Assembly: GCA_963823845.1 (NCBI GenBank)
Contig: CAWGND010000008.1
Span: 1,054,001 to 1,118,000 of the forward strand
Length of the DNA: 64,000 nt
Source of the DNA: Alloacidobacterium sp963823845
GTDB taxonomy: Bacteria > Acidobacteriota > Terriglobia > Terriglobales > Acidobacteriaceae
Reading direction: 5' to 3'
Of the stretch, positions 9,313 to 17,559 are shown in pieces. The notes under the pieces are model-generated. The model was not told the origin of the DNA. It saw nothing but the letters and a program-made list of their open reading frames with translations, and did no database searches. Position numbers and translations under genes: made by a program. Positions within the stretch are counted from its first letter, which is position 1. Each line of letters opens with the position of its first letter.

Positions 9313-9340
9313 TTAGTAATTGAGTGTTGTCAATATTCTC

Positions 9341-9949
9341 ATGACCAACGGCAAGAAAAGACTCAAGGCTGACCGTCCCAGACGGGGCACACCAGCGCAA
9401 ACGCGCGCGCGCCTTGTGGCGACGGCGGCGGAGATTTTCAATCGTGTCGGCTATCACGGAACCGATTCGAATCGGATTGCGAAGGAGGCCGGATACGCGA
9501 CCGGCACTTTTTATAAGCATTTCAAAGACAAGCGTGAAGCCTTTCTCGCTGTTTACGAGACGTGGATTACGTCCGAGTGGGGCGCAATCGATTCGGAACT
9601 GTCGGCCGGGAGGAAACCGAAAGAGACGGCACGAAGACTTGTCGAGCTAGCCATCGATTTCCATACGAAATGGCGCGGTCTGCGAGCGTCATTGATTGAG
9701 CTGGTTTTCACGGATGCGGAAGTGCGGCGGTTTTATTGGAGCCAACGTCGCAGACAATTGGATGCAATGGCTCAACTCCGTCTCCGCCACGGAATTCCGG
9801 CAGGCCGGCGAGAGGACGACGCAATCCATTTATTCACAACAGAACGAACCTATGATGCGATTGGACAGGGCGCACTCAAGGCCCTCGGTCTCGATCACAA
9901 CATCGTTGTTGAGGCGATGGTCGAGAAGGTGTCTGCGCTATTAAGTTGA
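9341..9949 (+). CDS. TetR family transcriptional regulator
   Basis: About 202 aa. The N-terminal TetR helix-turn-helix is clear: RARLVATAAEIFNRVGYHGT, then RIAKEAGYATGTFYKHFKDK. The C-terminal ligand domain is not assignable to a subgroup. ATG at 9341 is preferred; a TTG seven codons earlier is in frame but lies close to the operator. It probably represses the divergent DoxX gene and itself; ligand unknown. Confidence 0.92.
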   Translation: MTNGKKRLKADRPRRGTPAQTRARLVATAAEIFNRVGYHGTDSNRIAKEAGYATGTFYKHFKDKREAFLAVYETWITSEWGAIDSELSAGRKPKETARRLVELAIDFHTKWRGLRASLIELVFTDAEVRRFYWSQRRRQLDAMAQLRLRHGIPAGRREDDAIHLFTTERTYDAIGQGALKALGLDHNIVVEAMVEKVSALLS

Positions 9950-10032
9950 CTGTCTATTCTGTCTGGCTTCTGCGTAATTTTTCCCGTGCCCGGTGCTGAT
10001 GGGATGTTAGTTGATCATCGTGCTTTTCTGCG

Positions 10033-10452
10033 TCAGGCGTTGCGCTGGACCCATTGGCTGCGCCAGGCCGGAGCCTCGAAGGGATCCGCGAAATACTGTG
10101 TTTCATGCACGACCTTACCGTTGCGGAACTCCATAATGCTCACTGTATATGCAGGTTGCCCCTGGTAGGTGATTGTATATTCCGTGATCCAGAGATCACC
10201 TCTTCCGACAATTCGCTTGACGGTGAAACCTGACGGCTTGCCAGGATGATGACTCCGCAAAGCCTGTAAATTGCTTCGCCCGAGGATGCGCTCGCCTGAC
10301 TGGGGATAGTCGCAAATGGCATCGTCATCGTAAATATCGTGCTCCGCGTTTGCATCGCCAGCCGCCGACGCGCGCCAGTGCGAATTCAGGGCCTCACGTA
10401 TTTGCTCCTCTTGCTTCGATTGCTCTGAAGAGTGTTCAGCTTTCATGTTCAT
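10033..10452 (-). CDS. SnoaL-like / NTF2-like small protein
   Basis: A 139-aa protein with the NTF2-like alpha+beta barrel pattern: an N-terminal helix (EEQIREALNSHWRASAAGDA), DDAICDYPQSGERILGR, and paired strands ending with MEFRNGKVVHETQYFADPFEAP. Such proteins act as polyketide cyclases or unknown small-ligand binders; no substrate is evident. Its ATG overlaps the stop of the upstream aldo/keto reductase by 4 bp, so the two are co-translated. Confidence 0.82.
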   Translation of the reverse strand: MNMKAEHSSEQSKQEEQIREALNSHWRASAAGDANAEHDIYDDDAICDYPQSGERILGRSNLQALRSHHPGKPSGFTVKRIVGRGDLWITEYTITYQGQPAYTVSIMEFRNGKVVHETQYFADPFEAPAWRSQWVQRNA

Positions 10453-11387
10453 CTCCCTTGTGGAATGAAACCTGGGCTGCCGGTCTTCACAACCTGGTTG
10501 AGCCTCTGTCTGGTCTGAATGCGATTGATTTCGTCTAATGCGTCTTCAGGAAGGGGGGAAATGTTGAAATTTTCTCTCGCGCGAGCTGCAGATTTGGGCG
10601 TGGTAAGCAAAGCAGTGCCTCGCTGCACCGCCCAACCCAGCAGCACCTGCGCCGGCGTCTTTCCAACTCGTGTGGCGATTGCTGTAATGACTGGATCTTC
10701 AAGCGGCCCGGGTCTGGTTCCGTGGCCCAACGGCGCGAAAGCCAAAAGCACAATCCCCTTCTCCTTGCAGAATTCCAGAAGCTCCGTCTCCGGCAGATAC
10801 GGATGTGACTCGACCTGGACCACAGCCGGCTTGATTCTCGCCGATTCGTAGAGGGGCAAGAGTCCGTCCAAGCTGATGTCAGACAGTCCGATGGCGCGGC
10901 ATTTGTCATGCTCCACAAGACTCTCCATCGCCCTCCAGGTATCGAGCAGAGTCACGCCGTCGTCGTAGATGACGTTGCCGTTTTTGTCGCGCGGATCCTG
11001 CTCGTCTCCCGGTTGAAACGCAAACGGAGTGTGGATCAGGTAGAGATCGAGATAGTTGACCCTGAGTCTGTCGAGGCTCGCCTCAAATGCCGGTTCGACG
11101 CGCTCGGGCCGATGATTGGAGTTCCACAACTTCGTGGTGACAAAAATGTTTTCGCGTGCGATCCCCCCAGCGGCAAGTCCCGCCTGCAACGCCTCGCCTA
11201 CCTCGCGCTCGTTCTGGTATCGCTCAGCGCAATCGAAGTGTCGAAACCCGGCTTCCAGCGCGTCTCTGGTTGCAGTTATCGTCACAGCTGGGTCGGGAAT
11301 CAGGGTGCCAAAGCCGAGCGCGGGTATATGGCCGCCTCCGTGGTTGAGCGGTATTCTCGTCGTCCGAAGCTCAGAAGATTCAGTCAT
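10449..11387 (-). CDS. Aldo/keto reductase
   Basis: A 312-aa NAD(P)H-dependent oxidoreductase of the AKR superfamily, intact TIM barrel. The catalytic tetrad is visible: Asp and Tyr in HFDCAERYQNE, Lys in TTKLWNSN, and His in LYLIHTPF. The cofactor-binding C-terminal segment is LTTPKSAARARENF. Closest by eye to the AKR3/AKR5-type reductases; physiological substrate unknown. It heads a two-gene unit with the SnoaL-like protein (ATGA overlap). Confidence 0.92.
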   Translation of the reverse strand: MTESSELRTTRIPLNHGGGHIPALGFGTLIPDPAVTITATRDALEAGFRHFDCAERYQNEREVGEALQAGLAAGGIARENIFVTTKLWNSNHRPERVEPAFEASLDRLRVNYLDLYLIHTPFAFQPGDEQDPRDKNGNVIYDDGVTLLDTWRAMESLVEHDKCRAIGLSDISLDGLLPLYESARIKPAVVQVESHPYLPETELLEFCKEKGIVLLAFAPLGHGTRPGPLEDPVITAIATRVGKTPAQVLLGWAVQRGTALLTTPKSAARARENFNISPLPEDALDEINRIQTRQRLNQVVKTGSPGFIPQGR

Positions 11388-11512
11388 ACCAATATCTCGA
11401 CCCTATTTTGCTCCCTGCATCACGGCCCGGATTTGAAGATTTGATGCCCAGCCCCAGAAAAAAACGTCAACAAAATTGTCAAAGGTGTTCCCAAGGTCTG
11501 CTTACCGTATGG

Positions 11513-11540
11513 AATGACGAAGGGAATCGGTATCGTCATT
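11513..11540. promoter_or_regulatory. Inverted repeat upstream of the beta-lactamase gene
   Basis: AATGACGA and TCGTCATT form perfect 8-bp arms separated by 12 nt, ending 33 nt before the beta-lactamase ATG. It does not match the BlaI TACA/TGTA operator. A regulatory role is inference. Confidence 0.35.
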
Positions 11541-11573
11541 GACCACTTCTGCTGCAATCCCTAAGTTGAGAAC

Positions 11574-12446
11574 ATGCGTCTTAGCTTGCTTCTTGCTCTC
11601 TTTGTCTGCCCCGCGGTCGCTCAGCATCCTCTCCAGCAACAGATTCGTAACATTGCAGCAGACGCGCAAGGAAAGGTATCCGTAGCCTGCTCGTTGCCCG
11701 GTACGCCGCTGAACTGCGACGTCGATGCCGAAGCCCACCCTCCAATGCAGTCCGTGTTCAAGCTGCCGCTTGCTCTGACGATCTTGCATCAGGTGGAACT
11801 GGGAAAGTTCTCTTTGGACCAGTCGATCCGCTTCCAGCCGGAGGATCTCATTCTGCCCAAGCCGTATAGCCCACTGCAGGACAAATACCCGCAAGCAGGT
11901 GTCGACATACCGTTGCGAACTCTGCTGCAGATGACGGTCTCTCTCAGCGACAATACAGCGGCAGACATCCTGCTACGACTTGCGGGCGGGCCAAAGACCG
12001 TCGGGATTTATATTGCCGCCCTGAGCGTCACGGGGTTTCATCTGCAGGACGGAGAGCGCGCTCTTCATCGCGATCATTCTCTCCAATATCGGAACTGGTT
12101 CGAACCACGGGGAGCCGTTCAGCTTCTTCGCACCATCAGCGATCATTCGCCGCTGACAACGGAGCACACTGGGCTGCTGCTCGACTGGATGCGGTCTTCA
12201 AGAGCATCGCGTCTCGGCCTGGACCTTCCCGAGGGAGCGACGGTGGCCCATAAGGCCGGAACTTCGGACACAGACAATGGCGTTGCGGGTGCTACCAATG
12301 ACATAGGGCTGATCGCATTGCCAGATGGACGGCAGCTTGCGATCGCCGTTTTTGTCACCGACTCGATCGCCGATGAGGCCACTCGACTCAAGGTCATCGC
12401 CCGAATCGGCAGAGCAGTCTACGACTCCGCGACACAGAATCGATAG
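11574..12446 (+). CDS. Class A beta-lactamase (A2-like), KAG variant
   Basis: A 290-aa exported serine beta-lactamase that would hydrolyse the beta-lactam amide in the periplasm. A signal peptide occupies residues 1-16 (cleavage near AVAQ). The nucleophile motif is S60-V-F-K63 and the SDN loop is S125-D-N. The omega-loop-like segment with E161 and QYRNW resembles the PER/VEB-type A2 subclass. The usual KTG/KSG triad reads K227-A-G, an uncommon change that could alter carboxylate binding. No BlaR/BlaI pair is adjacent. A beta-lactamase-fold protein lies convergent downstream. Confidence 0.9.
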   Translation: MRLSLLLALFVCPAVAQHPLQQQIRNIAADAQGKVSVACSLPGTPLNCDVDAEAHPPMQSVFKLPLALTILHQVELGKFSLDQSIRFQPEDLILPKPYSPLQDKYPQAGVDIPLRTLLQMTVSLSDNTAADILLRLAGGPKTVGIYIAALSVTGFHLQDGERALHRDHSLQYRNWFEPRGAVQLLRTISDHSPLTTEHTGLLLDWMRSSRASRLGLDLPEGATVAHKAGTSDTDNGVAGATNDIGLIALPDGRQLAIAVFVTDSIADEATRLKVIARIGRAVYDSATQNR

Positions 12447-12533
12447 TGCTTCTTATACTTAAGACATCAGGGTTTGACGTGCTTTGCCGAGGCTATCACT
12501 CAGCTTGCGGTTCGTTACGCTTGGCTTAACGTC

Positions 12534-13700
12534 TTAACCGGAAACATTTTGTAGCATATTCGACATCGTGTTGTAGAGAGCGGTATCGATTTCCTGGTGA
12601 GGCTGCGTTCGCGTATTGCAAAGCGCTGCCAAGCAGGAGCCATCCGGGTTGTGGGCCATAAGCGAAGTTGAGCCAGGTAGACTTCCGCTTTGCCACCAAC
12701 TCCCGGCGCCGTTACTGCTGACCATCCAACCACGGGCATAACGGGCGCCGCCCTGGGGATAGGCTGGAACTGGGGTAGTCATGGCTCGGATCGTTTCCGG
12801 CTTGAGAAGTGCGGGAATAGCGGGCGCTCCGGCCACATGATTGAGAAATTGAATGAGTTGTGTGGAGGAGGCGATCCATCCATCCGCTGAATCCATACGA
12901 TTGATGTTGATCTTGTAAGGATCTTCAGAGTACTGACCTATATATATGACCTCGTTCGAAGCGCGGTCCCGCTCGCTATTGCGGGCAATCTGCATGCCGG
13001 TGATTCCACACGGCGCAAGGATATTGGTCTGAACGTACGTCTCGTAGGGCTGACCTGTTATCTGCTCGATAATCCTTCCGAGGAGACAGTATCCAAAGTT
13101 CGAGAATATCCATTGCGTGCCGGGCTGACTTGTAAGCGCGACATTCGCAATGGTTGAGGTAATCAGCTTTGCCTGGTCCCAGCCGTTGTTGTGGATCATT
13201 GGGTCGTTCGCGTCGGCAGCCCACCCGCCAGCGGTGTGAGTAAGCAGGTCGTCTACGGTAATGTCCGCTACGTAAGGCTTGTAGGGAGGCTTGCCGTATT
13301 TTGTGTCGAGTATTCCGGCAGGGCCGAAGACTTTGTCGGTGAGGTTGAATTTGCTGTTTTCGATCAGAGAGAAAATTGTGACCGCAGTGATTGGCTTGGA
13401 AAGGTCGGCGATGCGGAAAAGGCTATCCTGCTGGGCCTGAGTCATGTGCTGACGATCTGCCATGCCGCCTGCGTGATCGTAGACAAAGCGCCCACCCTTT
13501 GAGATGGAAACCGACATCGCGGGTACGTGGTATTGCTGCTGAAAAGCTTGCGTATATTGGCCCAGTCCAACACGGCGTTGACCCGAATTGTCATATGCTT
13601 GCGCGAGAGCGCTGAGTGCCGGCGTACCGACAGCCGTGCAAGCAGCGGCGCGCAGCATATTGGCGACGACGGATCTGCGGGTGAAAGTATGTATTGGCAT
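12534..13700 (-). CDS. Exported beta-lactamase/PBP-fold protein with degenerate catalytic motifs
   Basis: A 388-aa serine-hydrolase (class C beta-lactamase/AmpC-like) fold protein with an N-terminal twin-arginine-type signal (TRRSVVANM). The fold landmarks align well, but the catalytic ones do not. The SxxK motif reads D99-L-S-K102 (FRIADLSKPITA; usual FRIASVSKPITA). The YxN motif reads F199-S-N, and the HxG/KTG motif reads Q337-S-G. Loss of Ser, Tyr and His/Lys suggests a non-hydrolytic binding or scaffold protein. ATG at 13700 is preferred over the frame opening at 13814, whose extra residues precede the signal peptide. Confidence 0.88.
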   Translation of the reverse strand: MPIHTFTRRSVVANMLRAAACTAVGTPALSALAQAYDNSGQRRVGLGQYTQAFQQQYHVPAMSVSISKGGRFVYDHAGGMADRQHMTQAQQDSLFRIADLSKPITAVTIFSLIENSKFNLTDKVFGPAGILDTKYGKPPYKPYVADITVDDLLTHTAGGWAADANDPMIHNNGWDQAKLITSTIANVALTSQPGTQWIFSNFGYCLLGRIIEQITGQPYETYVQTNILAPCGITGMQIARNSERDRASNEVIYIGQYSEDPYKININRMDSADGWIASSTQLIQFLNHVAGAPAIPALLKPETIRAMTTPVPAYPQGGARYARGWMVSSNGAGSWWQSGSLPGSTSLMAHNPDGSCLAALCNTRTQPHQEIDTALYNTMSNMLQNVSG

Positions 13701-13728
13701 AAGAATGGCTCGTTTTAGGGATTGATTG

Positions 13729-14139
13729 TTACTGCGTGCGCTGGCCCTGAAATGAGCCTGTGCCTCCACGGTCGTGGAACGTTCCGTTGAAGGTATTGCC
13801 CTGAACAACTCCATTCACTCTTGGTCCATCCACTCTTCCACGAAATACTAGTACCACTCTCGTTTTGGTGTGAACGACGAGATGTTGCTCGTTGATCGTG
13901 CCTTCCACACCTCCGGACTGGTTCGGACCCTTAAAGTGCCCTTTGATGGTGGTACCTTCCTGTTGGAGATCGAGATATTTCGACGAGGTAGTTCCGTTCG
14001 GATCGTTGCAGTACAGCGTCCATTTCCCGGTAACATTTGCGGGGGGCATTTCCGACGGAGCCTGCTGAGACCGTGCAGCGACCTGATAGAAAATCATCAA
14101 GAGCCAAAAACAGACATAACGATAGCTTTGCTTTTTCAT
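13729..14139 (-). CDS. Small secreted hypothetical protein
   Basis: About 136 aa. An N-terminal signal peptide (YVCFWLLMIFYQVAARS) is followed by a short beta-rich domain with GKWTLYCNDPNG, KGHFKGPNQSGGVEGTI and GVVQGNTFNGTFHDRGGTGS. Repeated glycine-anchored strands suggest a small beta-barrel or sandwich; no family is recognised with confidence. ATG at 14139 has AAGGA 7 nt upstream; an in-frame GTG lies at 14157. It is 28 bp upstream of the degenerate beta-lactamase-fold gene on the same strand and may be co-transcribed with it. Confidence 0.6.
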   Translation of the reverse strand: MKKQSYRYVCFWLLMIFYQVAARSQQAPSEMPPANVTGKWTLYCNDPNGTTSSKYLDLQQEGTTIKGHFKGPNQSGGVEGTINEQHLVVHTKTRVVLVFRGRVDGPRVNGVVQGNTFNGTFHDRGGTGSFQGQRTQ

Positions 14140-14322
14140 TTCTGCATCCTTTTTCACTTCTAGTAGCTGAATAAAACGAAGATGTGTTGTTCTTGGAGCG
14201 CGCTGCAGTTATTGGGGGTCCGCGCTGTTATCCATTCGCGGTACCGTCGTCATTTGCGTGATCTTCAGTAGCCGGATTTAGATTATCGAAAGTGCAATCG
14301 CTGAACTATAGAGGGCACTACA

Positions 14323-14352
14323 CATCAACCATGTGGTTCCACATGGTTGATG
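14323..14352 (-). terminator. Perfect hairpin just after the kinase-propeller stop
   Basis: CATCAACCATGTGG and its exact reverse complement form 14-bp arms around a TT loop, 6 bp past the stop of the minus-strand kinase gene. There is no T-tract beyond it on that strand, so it may be a processing or stability hairpin rather than a standard intrinsic terminator. Confidence 0.6.
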
Positions 14353-14358
14353 CCAGGC

Positions 14359-17043
14359 TTACTCATTGCTTCCACGTTTATCGGTAATGAGCACCACATC
14401 CGAGCTGGTCTTCAGCCGCACCACCGCCAACTGCTTGCCCGAAGGCGACCAGCCAAAGTCGGGAATGGTTTCGTGCATCGGGTCGAGCAGCAGGTGTGGG
14501 GCCGACCCGTCCAACGGCTGATACAGCAGTGTCCTGCCGGCGTTGCGAAGAACGGAGTAGACCGCAGCGCGGTTGTCGGGCGAAAAGCGCATAAAGCTGG
14601 AGCTATCGCTGCCTGCGTCGCTGGTATCCAAAGGAATCTCGTAAACCGGCCGCCCTGAGGCCAGGTCGAAGATTTTCCACCGAGCATTCGGTATCGAAGC
14701 AGGGATGGTCCAGCCGGCCAGCCTACCATCAGAGGAAATCGCATAAACCTGAAGACCTTCCGGCGGGAGTATTTGTCGTGGCGTCCCGCCACTCAGCGGC
14801 ACTCCCCAAAGTGAGGCCTTGGACATCTCATTCTCCTCCACAAAATAGAAGACCTCCCTGCTGTCGGAGGAGCATCCGGGACTCGGCGCGATTCCGCTGG
14901 TGGCCAACTGGACGATGTTTCCTCCATCCGCGTCCATATGAAAGACCCGCGGCTCGGACGCTCCCTTGGGAAAACCTGTGAAAAGGATGTGGCCATCTGG
15001 GCAGGTCGTTATGTAGTCCCCCGGCGCGGTCTCCCCCAGATCGAAGGTATGCACCTCGCCGGTCGCCCGGTCGATCCAGCCGATGTCGATGCGCGGAACG
15101 CTGAAGAGCAGCCGGTCTTCGTTAGCCCAAGCGATGTTTTGGGGGGTGATTCGCAACGGAGTAGTTGAAACAGGCGCTCCGCCGTCGGGCTTGTACCAGG
15201 CGATGCTCGAATCGATGTTGGTGAGCACCGTTGCCAGGGTGCGTCCATCTGCTGAGAGTGCCAACTCGCTGTAGGAGCTGACGTCATTGGTCACGGGATG
15301 AAAATCGCCGGAGGGCAGCGTAACTATCCCGATCTGGGCATGATCGCTGTGCGGTTTGAGGTAAAAGGCCAGCAGGTGCCCGCCGTCGGGCGTCCACACC
15401 ACGTTAGATAGCCCAGAGAAAGAGATGTCCTGCGAAGACGCCACCTTAATCAACTTCTTCGAAGCGATGTCGAAGATTTGTAGTGCGTACTTCGCAGGGC
15501 CGTCCGTGCCAATCCATGCGATCTGATTGCCCTTGGGCGACCATGCTGGCGCACCGCTCTCTTCCCGTGTCGCATAAATCACCTGGTTGGCGCTTCCGTC
15601 TTTGTTGGCGATGAGGATCTCCGAAGACTGTTCCTTTCGTCCGGGAGTAAAGCGGAGATAGGTAAAGCGTTTACCGTCCGGCGAAAAACTGACAGTGCTG
15701 TCGACATCCGCGATCAACTGTCTGGGTGTGCCGCCGAAGACGGGCATAACGTAAAGCGCGCCCACAATGTCATTCTCCGGAGTTACCCGCGCAAAGTAGA
15801 GGTAATTGCTGTCCGGCGAGAAAGTGAGTCCTGTATAGTTGTTGCCGAATGCGCCCAAAATCTGAGTATCGGTGTTGGTCGCGGTGTTCCTCACCCAGAG
15901 CGTCCGCTGGCCTTTGTCGTTCTTTACCTCAGCCAGAAAGCGCCCGTCGCCGGAGAGCGCAAGGCGTTCGATCGTCCCAACATTAGTGACCTGATCGACG
16001 GAGATCGTTGCAAACGGCCGAGGTCGCGGCCATAAGCGCCACGCGGCATATCCAGCCGCCAGAACCGCTGCACCAACCAGGGCGACCACCAGTCCACGCG
16101 ATCTTTTGGTTGCGAGCACGGCGGCGGAGTTCGAGGAGCCTTGAGACGAAGACACTCCCGACGAGGTCGCGGCTGAGCCGCTCCCCGAATCGCTCTTACG
16201 CTGCAGCCGTTTCAAATCGGCGCGAAGCTCGGCTGCGGACTGGCAGCGAAGCTCCCGGTCTTTTTCCAACGCCTTGTTGAGAATGCTCTCGAACTCAACC
16301 GGAAGTTTCGGGTTGAGCGAGATGGGCGCGGCCGGCGACTCGTTCAGAATGCGATCGAAGACCACCGCGGTTGTAGCGCCGCTAAAGGGATGCCGTCCGG
16401 TGGCCATCTCGTAAAGTACGACCCCCAGCGAAAAAAGGTCGCTGCGGGTATCCAGAGGCTCGCCGCGCGCCTGCTCCGGCGACATGTAAGCGACCGTACC
16501 CATCGTCGATCCCGAATCAGTGAGAGGGCTTACTGCAGTCGACGCTTCTGCGTTGGGGCCGGCACTGTCGAGCTTGGCCAACCCAAAATCCAGCAGCTTA
16601 GCCTGTCCCGAGTTGGTTATGAAGATATTTGCCGGCTTGATGTCGCGGTGCAGAATACCTTTGCGATGCGCGGCGTCGAGGGCATCCGCCAATTGCACAC
16701 CCATCTCCAGCAACTTCGGATATGGCATCGCCCGGCCGCGGTAGAGCTTTTCTAGGCTATTGCCTTCCATCAGCTCCATGACGATAAACGGAGAATCCGC
16801 TGTCTCGTTCAGCTCGTAGATCGTGCAGATGCCAGGGTGGTTCAACGAAGAAGCAGCACGGGCTTCGCGCCAAAATCGATCCAACGCGGCACTGCTGTCG
16901 CTGGTGGCTCCGATGAGCTTGATCGCGACATGGCGCCCGAGCTTTTGGTCGGCGGCCTCCCACACCACACCCATACCGCCCTGCCCCAGCAGGCGGACGA
17001 GCTTGTAGTGTCCAAGGAGAGTGCCGGAGGCGAGTTCATCCAC
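14359..17043 (-). CDS. Ser/Thr protein kinase with C-terminal TolB-like beta-propeller
   Basis: About 894 aa. An N-terminal Hanks-type kinase domain (residues ~10-275) has the Gly loop GQGGMGVVWEA, the Lys of HVAIKLIG, catalytic HRDIKPANIF, DFGLAK and the SPEQARGE activation segment, so it should be active. A low-complexity Ser-rich linker leads to one membrane helix (GLVVALVGAAVLAAGYAAW). An extracytoplasmic propeller of WD40/PD40-like TolB repeats follows (repeated SPDG/SPDS turns). This suggests a transmembrane sensor kinase. Start is uncertain: GTG at 17043 or TTG at 17079; neither has a well-spaced ribosome site. Confidence 0.93.
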   Translation of the reverse strand: MDELASGTLLGHYKLVRLLGQGGMGVVWEAADQKLGRHVAIKLIGATSDSSAALDRFWREARAASSLNHPGICTIYELNETADSPFIVMELMEGNSLEKLYRGRAMPYPKLLEMGVQLADALDAAHRKGILHRDIKPANIFITNSGQAKLLDFGLAKLDSAGPNAEASTAVSPLTDSGSTMGTVAYMSPEQARGEPLDTRSDLFSLGVVLYEMATGRHPFSGATTAVVFDRILNESPAAPISLNPKLPVEFESILNKALEKDRELRCQSAAELRADLKRLQRKSDSGSGSAATSSGVSSSQGSSNSAAVLATKRSRGLVVALVGAAVLAAGYAAWRLWPRPRPFATISVDQVTNVGTIERLALSGDGRFLAEVKNDKGQRTLWVRNTATNTDTQILGAFGNNYTGLTFSPDSNYLYFARVTPENDIVGALYVMPVFGGTPRQLIADVDSTVSFSPDGKRFTYLRFTPGRKEQSSEILIANKDGSANQVIYATREESGAPAWSPKGNQIAWIGTDGPAKYALQIFDIASKKLIKVASSQDISFSGLSNVVWTPDGGHLLAFYLKPHSDHAQIGIVTLPSGDFHPVTNDVSSYSELALSADGRTLATVLTNIDSSIAWYKPDGGAPVSTTPLRITPQNIAWANEDRLLFSVPRIDIGWIDRATGEVHTFDLGETAPGDYITTCPDGHILFTGFPKGASEPRVFHMDADGGNIVQLATSGIAPSPGCSSDSREVFYFVEENEMSKASLWGVPLSGGTPRQILPPEGLQVYAISSDGRLAGWTIPASIPNARWKIFDLASGRPVYEIPLDTSDAGSDSSSFMRFSPDNRAAVYSVLRNAGRTLLYQPLDGSAPHLLLDPMHETIPDFGWSPSGKQLAVVRLKTSSDVVLITDKRGSNE

Positions 17044-17139
17044 CCCAACATCTTGACCCCTCCCCGCCGAATGCAGCAAGCATTAGTTAGTTGTTTATGC
17101 CCACGAGCTGATCTCCCACTCAGCACGTCTGGGGGTATG

Positions 17140-17430
17140 ATGACGTTGACGCCAGGCGGGTGGTCGATTTCGCACTCACCTAAGATTCCGGTGAATGTGA
17201 AGGTGCAGCTGCATCCAGTGCTGATCTTGTGTTGCCTGGTCTTCATCTCGCCCACACAAGCCGCTGCCCAACAGACGAAAGACGCTCAAAACCATCCTTT
17301 CACAATCGATGTGACTGTAAACCGGGTGCTGGTGCCAGTCGTGGTTCGTGACAGACAAGGCCGCGCTGTGAGCGACCTGCGAAAAGACGAAGTTCAAGTC
17401 TCTGCATTCAGCAAAGTTGGGACAACTGGA
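17140..17430 (+). pseudogene. 5' remnant of a VWFA-related acidobacterial protein
   Basis: From ATG at 17140 a signal-like segment (VLILCCLVFISPTQAAAQQ) is followed by FTIDVTVNRVLVPVVVRD and QGRAVSDLRKDEVQV. This is the characteristic N-terminal segment of the acidobacterial VWFA-related family (TIGR03436 type). The domain stops near 17430 with no VWA body. The frame then runs on without a stop into the next gene's lipoprotein. It is best read as a truncated gene fused in frame by chance or deletion. Confidence 0.65.
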
Positions 17431-17559
17431 GTACAATTCGTGCTCGTATCGCGTGGCGGCTTGATCGGGGCTCCCTGTAATGGCCATAGGTGCTTCGCTG
17501 CTGAACTGGTCCAACCAAGACCCCCAGGTCGGGCACGCAATCTCACTTGCGAGGTCCCT

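Noticed and set aside
16837..17559. Upstream extension of the sugar-binding lipoprotein frame
   Set aside because: Covers the kinase 5' end on the other strand and a VWFA remnant; the lipoprotein signal at 17560 fixes the start.
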